In this document: positions 1 through 5,787 of the stretch, one piece after another
Layout: every line of letters starts with the position of its first letter
Numbering within the stretch: the first letter of the stretch is position 1
NCBI GenBank assembly: GCA_020056155.1
Contig: JAGVII010000451.1
Location: 1 to 8,993, forward strand
Reading direction: 5' to 3'
From: Afipia sp.
Lineage (GTDB): Bacteria > Pseudomonadota > Alphaproteobacteria > Rhizobiales > Xanthobacteraceae
DNA length: 8,993 nt
Program-made: the position numbers and the translations under genes
The notes under the pieces: model-generated
The model's input: only the letters and a program-made list of their open reading frames with translations
The model's database searches: none
What the model was told of the DNA's origin: nothing

Positions 1-687
1 CTGACAGCACTTCTCATCGGAGCCTTGATGGCCACCGCCGACGTCGCCGCCATCAAGCTGATGCCGGCGCGGGGCACAGCCAGTCTCTGGCCGTTGCGTT
101 GGTTTACCGAACTCGGAAAGTCGACCTATGTGCAATGGGCGCTTGCGGGCGGGCTTATCGTCATCTTGCTGATGCTGCCACGATTGACGGGTGTTTCGCG
201 GCAGGTCCTGATCGCATTCGGCGTGCGCGTTCAGTATCTTTTTTTCTCGGTGCTGACAGCCGTTCTCTGCGCTGAACTGCTCAAATACATCATCGGCAGG
301 AGCCGGCCTTTTGTCGGCGGCGAGGCCAATGCTTTCTATTTCGATCATTTCGCCGGAATCCCGGCGTTTGAGAGCCTGCCGTCCGGCCATGCGAGCACGG
401 CGTTTGCGCTGGCTTTCGCGGTGTCCGCAGTGTGGCGAAAAGCGACGCTCATCATGATGGTCTACGCGGTACTGATCTGCGTCAGCCGGGTCATCCTGCT
501 TGCCCATCATCCAAGCGACGTCGTCGGCGGCGCCCTGACCGGGGTCATCTGCGCGATGTTCATCCGCTACTGGTTCGCGGCCCGCCGCCTCGGGTTCTCG
601 ATCGGCCGGGATGGCTCCATTGCGCCCCTCGCGGGACCATCCGGGGGCTCCCTGAAAAGGGTTGCCCGAGAGGCGTTGGCACCATAA
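1..687 (+). CDS. PAP2-family membrane phosphatase, probably 5'-truncated by the window edge
   Basis: This is an integral-membrane acid phosphatase of the PAP2 / lipid phosphate phosphatase superfamily. The three family signatures are all present (residues counted from the TTG at 25): KX6RP as K87-YIIGRS-R94-P95, PSGH at 119-122, and SRX5HX3D as S154-R155...H161...D165. The catalytic histidines and the phosphate-binding arginines are therefore intact. Several hydrophobic helices surround them, with the active site expected on the periplasmic face. Members remove phosphate from undecaprenyl diphosphate, lipid A or phosphatidyl lipids, and the substrate cannot be read from sequence. The reading frame is open to base 1 and encodes a hydrophobic stretch (LTALLIGALMA), so the gene probably starts upstream. 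A start at ATG 28, with GGAG at 19-22, is the alternative. The downstream sugar-lipid genes suggest a role in polyprenyl-phosphate recycling or lipid A modification (inference). Confidence 0.85.
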   Translation: MTALLIGALMATADVAAIKLMPARGTASLWPLRWFTELGKSTYVQWALAGGLIVILLMLPRLTGVSRQVLIAFGVRVQYLFFSVLTAVLCAELLKYIIGRSRPFVGGEANAFYFDHFAGIPAFESLPSGHASTAFALAFAVSAVWRKATLIMMVYAVLICVSRVILLAHHPSDVVGGALTGVICAMFIRYWFAARRLGFSIGRDGSIAPLAGPSGGSLKRVAREALAP

Positions 688-737
688 GAAGCGGTCGCCC
701 GGCGCAGCGTTTGACTGCTTTTGCGGGCTTTCGGACC

Positions 738-814
738 CCAGTGTGGTGGTTCGCAAGTCCGCAATGTGTCTACAGCGCGTTCTTCTGCGAACTTGCGAAC
801 CTAAACCACACTGG
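738..814. repeat. Large imperfect inverted repeat between the PAP2 and GT2 genes
   Basis: The left arm at 738-758 (CCAGTGTGGT then GGTTCGCAAGT) is complementary to the right arm at 791-814, with only a 3-base bulge in the right arm. Pairing continues inward past one mismatch, to 763 and 786. The loop is about 22 bases. No T-run follows, so it is not a classical intrinsic terminator. It could be a repeat-family member, an RNA structure or a paired operator. It shares short motifs with the second palindrome downstream (TTCGCA, and TTTCGGAC-C/A-CCAG at 729-741 and 889-901). Confidence 0.7.
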
Positions 815-828
815 AATCATGAATTCTC

Positions 829-898
829 GTGTCCTTTTAAATCCGAAGTTCGCAATGGAGCGTGCGGAAAAATGGGGCGAACTTCGGATTTCGGACAC
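829..898. repeat. Inverted repeat immediately upstream of the GT2 start codon
   Basis: A perfect 15-base arm at 839-853 (AAATCCGAAGTTCGC) is complementary to 877-891, with a 23-base loop. An outer extension, GTGTCC at 829-834 against GGACAC at 893-898, is separated from the core by a 4-base versus 1-base spacer. The right arm ends 8 bases before the ATG at 907, so in mRNA the structure would crowd the ribosome-binding region. It may be a translational control hairpin, an operator or a copy of a dispersed palindromic element. The sequence does not decide between these. Confidence 0.7.
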
Positions 899-906
899 CA
901 GGGTAC

Positions 907-1662
907 ATGAGCGATCAACTAGCAAACTCCGGCCAGCCGGCCCCCGACGTATCGATCGTGGTTCCTGTCCGAAACGAGCAGGACAATGTCGCGCCGCTGA
1001 TCGCCGAGATCGCGGCCGCGCTCGATGGCCGCTGGGCGTATGAGATCATCTACGTCAACGATGGATCGACCGATGCGACCGGCGAGCGGCTCGCCGCCGA
1101 GATGCGCGCGCGGAACAATTTGCGTCAGATCCGCCATGCGGCCTCCAGCGGGCAATCCGCCGCGGTGCGAACCGGGATTCGCGCTGCGCGCGGCCGGATC
1201 GTCGCCACCCTCGACGGTGACGGACAGAACAACCCCGCATTCCTTCCGGCCTTGATCGAAGCAATCGAGAAGGGCGGCGAGAAAGTTGGTCTGGCAGCGG
1301 GTCAGCGTGTCGGCCGCAAGGACACCGGCTTCAAGAAATTTCAGTCGCGCACGGCCAACAGCGTGCGAAACGCAATCCTGCACGATGGCACCCGCGACAC
1401 CGGCTGCGGTTTGAAGGCGCTAAGGCGCGATGTTTTCCTGGCCCTGCCATATTTCGATGGCCTGCATCGTTTTCTGCCCGCGCTGGTGCGGCGGGAAGGC
1501 TATGACATCGTCTATGTCGATGTGATCGACCGGCCCCGGCATTCCGGCGTCTCGAACTACGGCTTTTTCGACCGGCTCTGGATCGGGATCATGGATCTTG
1601 CGGGCGTGTGGTGGCTGATCCGGCGCAAGAAATCCACGCCGGTCGCGACGGAGGTGAACTGA
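907..1662 (+). CDS. GT2-family polyprenyl-phosphate glycosyltransferase (DPM1-like)
   Basis: This 251-residue protein should transfer a sugar from a nucleotide donor to a polyprenyl phosphate at the cytoplasmic membrane. It has the GT2 GT-A layout: VSIVVPVRNEQDN at 15-27, NDGST at 51-55 for nucleotide binding, the DxD metal site in DGDGQ at 103-107, DTGCGLK at 164-170, and the RHSGVSNYG motif at 211-219. This arrangement is typical of dolichyl/undecaprenyl-phosphate mannose synthase relatives. One weakly hydrophobic stretch lies near 224-238, followed by a basic tail; the multi-helix C-terminus of longer homologues is absent. I chose ATG 907 because similarity begins just after it; the in-frame GTG at 862 lies inside the upstream hairpin. 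The Shine-Dalgarno is weak (AGGG at 900-903, close to the start). The sugar (mannose, galacturonate, aminoarabinose type or other) cannot be assigned. It is coupled to the next gene. Confidence 0.9.
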   Translation: MSDQLANSGQPAPDVSIVVPVRNEQDNVAPLIAEIAAALDGRWAYEIIYVNDGSTDATGERLAAEMRARNNLRQIRHAASSGQSAAVRTGIRAARGRIVATLDGDGQNNPAFLPALIEAIEKGGEKVGLAAGQRVGRKDTGFKKFQSRTANSVRNAILHDGTRDTGCGLKALRRDVFLALPYFDGLHRFLPALVRREGYDIVYVDVIDRPRHSGVSNYGFFDRLWIGIMDLAGVWWLIRRKKSTPVATEVN

Positions 1663-2000
1663 TGCTGATTCAGTTCGGCCAGCATCTTGGCGATTATCTC
1701 TATGACGTGTTCGTCGCGAAGTTCGACTTCTGGCTCGCGTTCGGCCTGATCGCGCAGTTGCTGTTCACGGCGCGTTTTCTCGTGCAGTGGATTTCGAGCG
1801 AACGCGCGGGCCAGAGCGTCGTGCCGATGGCGTTCTGGTTTTTCTCGATGGGCGGCGGATTGATGACGCTGATCTACGGCATCGCCAAGCGCGAGCCGGT
1901 GATCATTCTCGGACAGTCGCTGGCGACCATCATCTACATCCGCAACATCATGCTCATCGTGAAGAACCGCGGCTCGGGCTCGAAGGTTGAAAAGTCCTGA
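1662..2000 (+). CDS. Small LAB_N-domain membrane protein (lipid-A-disaccharide synthase N-terminal-like)
   Basis: This 112-residue protein has three likely membrane helices at about 23-45, 53-74 and 78-100. It matches the stand-alone form of the lipid A biosynthesis N-terminal (LAB_N) family. The hallmarks are QLLFTARFLVQWISSER at 32-48, SVVPMAFWFFS at 52-62 and the final EPVIILGQ at 78-85. The start is firm: ATG 1662 overlaps the GT2 stop as TGATG, and GGAGGT at 1650-1655 sits 6 bases upstream, whereas a longer in-frame start at 1608 lies inside the GT2 gene. Its biochemical role is not established. The tight coupling to a polyprenyl-phosphate sugar synthase suggests it helps anchor that enzyme or moves its lipid-linked sugar, by analogy with small membrane partners in aminoarabinose and galacturonate pathways (inference). 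The tail after residue 100 is short and basic. Confidence 0.85.
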   Translation: MLIQFGQHLGDYLYDVFVAKFDFWLAFGLIAQLLFTARFLVQWISSERAGQSVVPMAFWFFSMGGGLMTLIYGIAKREPVIILGQSLATIIYIRNIMLIVKNRGSGSKVEKS

Positions 2001-2083
2001 CGTCATTGCGAGGAGCGCCAGCGACGAAGCAATCCAGTTTCTTTGCTGCAACTCTGGATTGCTTCGCTTCGCTCGCAATGACG
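2001..2083. repeat. REP-like palindromic repeat, copy 1 (between convergent genes)
   Basis: The left arm at 2001-2037 (CGTCATTGCGAG...GAAGCAATCCAG) pairs with the right arm at 2054-2083, around a 16-base loop. The left arm is 7 bases longer because of extra sequence in its middle. The repeat starts directly after the TGA of the LAB_N gene and ends 10 bases before the metC stop. It is nearly identical to 8067-8147. I recognise it as a dispersed palindrome common in Bradyrhizobium and relatives. It probably also serves as a two-way transcript end (inference). Confidence 0.9.
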
Positions 2084-2093
2084 AAAGGTAAGA

Positions 2094-3302
2094 TCACTTC
2101 GCCACGTTGAACGCCTCGAAACCGCGTGCGAGATCGGCTTTCAGGTCGTCCAGATTCTCAAGACCGATGTGGAACCGCAGGGTGGGCCCTCCGGGATTCC
2201 ATGTCGTGGCCGTTCGATACGACGAGCAGTCGAACGGGATGACGAGGCTCTCGAAGCCGCCCCACGAATAACCCATGCCGAACAGCGTGACCGCGTCGAG
2301 AAATGCGTCGACCGCCTGCTTTGACGCAGGTTTCAGCACGATGCTGAAGAGCCCTGTGGCGCCGGTGAAATCGCGTTTCCAGATCGCATGCCCCGGATCG
2401 CTTTCAAGCGCCGGATGAATCACCCGCAGAACTTCCGGACGCGCGGCGAACCAGCGCGCCATGTCGAGACCGGCCTGCTGGTGATGGGCGAGGCGCACGG
2501 CCAGTGTCCGGAGCCCGCGCAGGGCAAGAAATACATCGTCCGGTCCGGCGCACACACCGAGCAGACGGATCGCTTCGGTGATCGAGGGCCACGTCTTCGC
2601 GTTGGCCGAAATCGTCCCGAACATGATGTCGGAGTGACCGCCGATATATTTCGTCCCGGCCTGAACGCTGATGTCGACGCCCTGATCGAGCGAGCGGTGA
2701 AACAGCGGCGTGGCCCAGGTGTTGTCATCGACGACAAGCGCGCCCTTGGCGTGAGCGACGGCCGCAATGGCCGGGATGTCCGGCATCTCGAACGACTGCG
2801 ATCCGGGCGCCTCGACGAGGACCGCCCGCGTATTCGGCTTGAACAGCTTGTCGATCCCGGCCCCGATCAACGGGTCGAAATAGGTCGTCTCGATGCCATA
2901 GCGCTTGAGCAGGGTGTCGCAAAAATTTCGCGTGGGGCGGTATGCGCTGTCGATGACGAGCAAGTGATCGCCTGCCTTCAGAATCGCCAGCAAGGCTGTG
3001 GAAATCGCAGCGACTCCGGACGGCGCCAGCCCCACGCCGGCGCAGTTCGGTCCCTCGAGAGCCATCAGGGCCTGCTGGAGCGCCTTCGTGGTCGGGGTCC
3101 CGTGCCGGCCGTACTGATATTCCCCGCGATGCGCGTGGAGATCCTCGGCGGTGGGATAGAGTACCGTTGAACCGCGCACGATGGGCGGATTGATGAATCC
3201 CTTTTGCCCAAGGGTATCCCGACCGGACGTCACCAGTTCGGTCTGCGGATCGAGTCCATCGTCTTTTCGGGAAATCATGCGATGATCACTTGTGGAAGAC
3301 AT
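2094..3302 (-). CDS. metC: Cystathionine beta-lyase (Cys/Met metabolism PLP enzyme)
   Basis: This is a cytoplasmic PLP enzyme predicted to split cystathionine into homocysteine, pyruvate and ammonia, the penultimate step of methionine synthesis. With the start at 3302 it has 402 residues, close to E. coli MetC (395). Visible features are the YxR pair in YGRHGTPT at about 64-71, the pyridine-binding aspartate in DDNTWATPLF near 193, and the PLP lysine K218 in SVQAGTKYIGGHSD. Also present are YSWGGFESL near 345-353, a hallmark that favours beta-lyase over gamma-synthase or gamma-lyase, and LRFHIGLE near 375-382 with the substrate-carboxylate arginine. An alternative ATG at 3278 would give 394 residues; neither start has a good Shine-Dalgarno. 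Extension to 3401 would add a basic, unfamily-like leader over the promoter region. It is divergent from aapJ and convergent with the LAB_N gene. Some homologues also desulfurate cysteine, so the physiological substrate is inferred. Confidence 0.9.
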   Translation of the reverse strand: MSSTSDHRMISRKDDGLDPQTELVTSGRDTLGQKGFINPPIVRGSTVLYPTAEDLHAHRGEYQYGRHGTPTTKALQQALMALEGPNCAGVGLAPSGVAAISTALLAILKAGDHLLVIDSAYRPTRNFCDTLLKRYGIETTYFDPLIGAGIDKLFKPNTRAVLVEAPGSQSFEMPDIPAIAAVAHAKGALVVDDNTWATPLFHRSLDQGVDISVQAGTKYIGGHSDIMFGTISANAKTWPSITEAIRLLGVCAGPDDVFLALRGLRTLAVRLAHHQQAGLDMARWFAARPEVLRVIHPALESDPGHAIWKRDFTGATGLFSIVLKPASKQAVDAFLDAVTLFGMGYSWGGFESLVIPFDCSSYRTATTWNPGGPTLRFHIGLENLDDLKADLARGFEAFNVAK

Positions 3303-3356
3303 CTTGCCGCAGCGTTGCTCGACACATGACCTGCGCTGCTTATGAATGGTATGCTC

Positions 3357-3385
3357 AGTAAGCTGACCGTGATGGCCGACGTCAA
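3357..3385 (-). promoter_or_regulatory. Candidate sigma-70-type promoter for metC
   Basis: On the minus strand, TTGACG (3385-3380) is followed after 17 bases by CTTACT (3362-3357). The -35 matches the consensus at 5 of 6 positions but the -10 only at 3 of 6. The predicted transcript start would lie about 50 bases before the metC ATG at 3302. The evidence is hexamer match and spacing only. Confidence 0.35.
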
Positions 3386-3389
3386 CCCC

Positions 3390-3418
3390 TTGACCCGTCA
3401 CGCGCGGCGTTCTGTTAT
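3390..3418 (+). promoter_or_regulatory. Candidate sigma-70-type promoter for the aapJQMP operon
   Basis: TTGACC at 3390-3395 and TGTTAT at 3413-3418 are separated by 17 bases. The -35 is 5 of 6 to consensus and the -10 is 4 of 6, which is reasonable for a high-GC alphaproteobacterium. Transcription would start near 3425, leaving a leader of about 86 bases before the aapJ ATG. The -35 box lies 4 bases from the candidate -35 box of the divergent metC promoter. Confidence 0.5.
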
Positions 3419-3510
3419 GCAGACCAGATATTTAGCTGGGGTTCGCAGGATCGTTTGGCTCCGTGCGACGTTGTCGTCGCCAGTGCCGGACTATCGGGAA
3501 AGGTCATTCT

Positions 3511-4551
3511 ATGAAACGGGTTTCGCTCGCTCTTGTTTCCATTGTTTCGGCATTTGCCGTTCAGTCCGCCCCTGCCCAGACGCAGGAGAAGCCCAAGGAT
3601 CGCGGCACGCTGCAGGGCGTGAAGGACCGCGGCACCTTGTCCTGCGGCGTCAGCCAGGGGTTGCCCGGCTTTTCGGCGCCCGATGACAAGGGTAACTGGA
3701 TGGGCCTCGACGTCGATCTTTGCCGTGCCCTCGCGGCTGCGATTTTCAACGATCCGAGCAAGGTGAAATTCGTGCCGCTGTCGGCGAAGGATCGCTTCAC
3801 GGCTCTGCAGTCGGGCGAGATCGATGTGCTGTCCCGCAACTCGACGTGGACGCTCTCCCGCGATACCTCGCTCGGCCTGAACTATACCGGCATTAACTAT
3901 TATGACGGGCAGGGCTTCCTCGTGCGCAAGTCGCTCAAGGTCAATTCGGCGCTGGAGCTGAACAGCGCATCGATCTGCGTCCAGACCGGAACCACGAACG
4001 AACAGAACGTCTCGGACTACTTCAAGGGTAACAACATGAAGTACGAGCTGATTGCGTTCGGCACCGCGGACGAGACATTGAAGGCCTATGAGTCGGGGCG
4101 TTGCGATGTGTTCACCTCCGACGTCTCGCAACTGTATGCGGAGCGCCTCAAGCTCGCTGCGCCGAACGACCATGCGGTTCTGCCGGAAGTGATTTCCAAG
4201 GAGCCGCTCGGCCCCGTGGTCCGTCACGGCGACGACCAGTGGCTCGACGTCGTGAAGTGGACGCTGTTCGCGATGATCAATGCGGAGGAATACGCCATCA
4301 CCCAGAAGAACGTCGATGAGATGGCAAAATCGAGCAAGCCCGAACTGAAGCGGATGTTCGGCACCGACAGCAATCTCGGTGAGCAACTCGGTCTCAGCAA
4401 GGATTGGGTCGTGCGGATCATCAAGGCGACCGGCAACTACGGCGAATCGTTCGATCGCAATGTCGGTTCCGGCTCAAAACTCGGTATCGCGCGAGGACTG
4501 AACAAGCTCTGGAATCAGGGTGGACTGCAGTACGCACCGCCCATTCGCTAA
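3511..4551 (+). CDS. aapJ: General L-amino-acid ABC transporter, periplasmic binding protein
   Basis: This 346-residue solute-binding protein captures L-amino acids in the periplasm and delivers them to AapQ/AapM. A signal peptide is clear: a basic MKR start, a hydrophobic core at 5-19, and APA at 20-22 before the likely cleavage. The mature domain carries strongly family-specific stretches: CGVSQGLPGFS at 45-55, GLDVDLCRALAAAIF at 65-79, SAKDRFTALQSGEIDVLSRN at 91-110, TWTLSRDTSLGLN from 112, and the ending in LNKLWNQGGLQYAPP. These identify the AapJ/BztA group rather than a narrow-specificity binding protein. I chose ATG 3511 because AAAGG at 3499-3503 lies 7 bases upstream and the signal peptide begins there. 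It is the first gene of a four-gene operon. The sequence KDRGTL occurs twice nine residues apart (29-34 and 38-43), just after the signal peptide. Confidence 0.95.
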   Translation: MKRVSLALVSIVSAFAVQSAPAQTQEKPKDRGTLQGVKDRGTLSCGVSQGLPGFSAPDDKGNWMGLDVDLCRALAAAIFNDPSKVKFVPLSAKDRFTALQSGEIDVLSRNSTWTLSRDTSLGLNYTGINYYDGQGFLVRKSLKVNSALELNSASICVQTGTTNEQNVSDYFKGNNMKYELIAFGTADETLKAYESGRCDVFTSDVSQLYAERLKLAAPNDHAVLPEVISKEPLGPVVRHGDDQWLDVVKWTLFAMINAEEYAITQKNVDEMAKSSKPELKRMFGTDSNLGEQLGLSKDWVVRIIKATGNYGESFDRNVGSGSKLGIARGLNKLWNQGGLQYAPPIR

Positions 4552-4552
4552 C

Positions 4553-4569
4553 CGCCGCCGGTCGCGGCG
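4553..4569 (+). promoter_or_regulatory. GC-only hairpin between aapJ and aapQ, abutting the aapQ start
   Basis: CGCCGC at 4553-4558 and GCGGCG at 4564-4569 form a 6-base-pair all-GC stem with a 5-base loop. It begins one base after the aapJ TAA and touches the aapQ ATG. No Shine-Dalgarno is visible in this gap. Such a stem could shield the aapJ mRNA 3' end and lower aapQ translation, giving excess binding protein over permease (inference). Confidence 0.45.
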
Positions 4570-5787
4570 ATGGCCCAAGAGTCCCTTGAACAGCCCCGCA
4601 AGCCACCGCTGCAACTGGTTGCACGGCTTCGCCGTGCGCTGGGCGGCCAGGCGGGGTGGGGCGGCGTGGCCGTGCAGATCCTGTTCGTCGCCGTCGTCGT
4701 CTGGATCGGCTATGAAATCGTCGAGAATGCAAAGACCAATCTCCAGGCCCAGCGAATCGCGTCCGGGTTCGGCTTTCTGTCGAACACGGCGGGTTTCGCG
4801 GTCAGTCAGGCGCTGATTCCGTTTACCGAAAGCGACTCCTACGCGCGCGTTTTCGTCGTCGGCCTGCTGAACACGCTGCTGGTGTCCATCGTCGGCATTG
4901 TCATCGCCACCGTCATCGGCGTGCTCGTGGCGCTGGGGCGGCTGTCGCCGAACTGGCTGCTGGCGCGCATTTCGGGCGGCTATGTCGAACTGATCCGCAA
5001 CCTGCCGCTGCTGTTCCAGATCCTGTTCTGGTATCTCGCCGTGCTGGCGACGCTGCCCAGCCCGCGCCAGAGCATCTCGCTGTTCGGAGCCGTCTTCCTG
5101 AGCAATCGCGGACTGATCGTTCCCGATCCCGTCCCGCAGCAATCATTCGGCGTGTTCGCCGTGGCCGTTGCGGTCGGTATCGTTGCATCGCTGCTGATGC
5201 GCGCCTATGCCCGCCACCGGCTGTTCTCCGCCGGCGAAAAGCTCACGATCTGGCCGTTTGTGCTGGCCATGCTGATCGGATTGCCCGCGGTGGCCGTGGC
5301 GATGTTCGGTGCGCCCGTCGCCTTCGACATGCCGCAGTTAAGGGGATTCAACTTTGCCGGCGGCGCGAAGGTCCTGCCGGAATTCGCGGCCCTGACCATC
5401 GCGCTGTCGACCTATACCGCGGCGTTCATCGCTGAAATCGTCCGTGCCGGTTTGCAGTCTGTTCCCAAGGGACAGATGGAAGCGGGTGCATCGCTCGGCC
5501 TGTCGCGCGGGGAGACCTTGCGGCTGATCCTCATTCCGCAGGCGATGCGCGTGATCCTGCCGCCGCTGACCAATCAGTATCTCAACCTCACCAAGAATTC
5601 GTCGCTCGCGGTCGCGATCGGTTATCCCGACCTGTTCTCGGTATTTGCCGGAACAGCCCTGAGCCAGACCGGGCAGGCGGTGGAGATCATCGCGCTGACC
5701 ATGGGCGTCTACCTTCTGATCTCGCTGGTCACGAGCGCGATCATGAGTTTCTACGGCTGGCGTCTGAACCGGAGCCTTGCCGCATGA
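4570..5787 (+). CDS. aapQ: General L-amino-acid ABC transporter, permease subunit AapQ
   Basis: This 405-residue inner-membrane permease forms the translocation channel with AapM. A soluble, basic N-terminus (1-32) is followed by a first helix at about 33-52, then helices near 93-122 and 144-162. A long middle part has helices near 193-210 and 227-247. The C-terminal HisM-type permease core contains the ATPase-docking EAA loop at about 289-311 (AEIVRAGLQSVPKGQMEAG, with the conserved G) and NLTKNSSLAVAIGYPDL at 339-355. The length and the large spacer between the first helices and the EAA region are normal for AapQ/BztB, which are longer than histidine-type permeases. ATG 4570 is the natural start, 18 bases after aapJ, but no ribosome-binding site is evident and a GC hairpin occupies the gap. 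Its stop overlaps the aapM start (ATGA), so the two permeases are translationally coupled. Confidence 0.94.
   Translation: MAQESLEQPRKPPLQLVARLRRALGGQAGWGGVAVQILFVAVVVWIGYEIVENAKTNLQAQRIASGFGFLSNTAGFAVSQALIPFTESDSYARVFVVGLLNTLLVSIVGIVIATVIGVLVALGRLSPNWLLARISGGYVELIRNLPLLFQILFWYLAVLATLPSPRQSISLFGAVFLSNRGLIVPDPVPQQSFGVFAVAVAVGIVASLLMRAYARHRLFSAGEKLTIWPFVLAMLIGLPAVAVAMFGAPVAFDMPQLRGFNFAGGAKVLPEFAALTIALSTYTAAFIAEIVRAGLQSVPKGQMEAGASLGLSRGETLRLILIPQAMRVILPPLTNQYLNLTKNSSLAVAIGYPDLFSVFAGTALSQTGQAVEIIALTMGVYLLISLVTSAIMSFYGWRLNRSLAA

Noticed and set aside
738..898. Intrinsic terminators after the PAP2 gene
   Set aside because: The stems are long and strong but neither is followed by a T-run, and both have loops above 20 bases, so I listed them as inverted repeats only.
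432..1043. A plus-strand frame bridging the PAP2 gene, the gap and the GT2 start, plus a shorter one at 662-910
   Set aside because: They overlap known genes out of frame, run through two palindromes and are arginine- and proline-rich without domain similarity.
2388..3170. A 260-codon open frame on the plus strand within metC
   Set aside because: It lies wholly antisense to metC, is dominated by Arg/Gly/His low-complexity composition, and has no recognisable motif.
3303..3401. N-terminal extension of metC to 3401
   Set aside because: The added residues look unlike the enzyme family and cover the candidate promoter region; the start at 3302 gives the expected family length.
3415..4386. A 323-codon open frame on the minus strand across aapJ
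   Set aside because: It is the complement of a confidently identified binding-protein gene, with no family motif and no plausible start signal.
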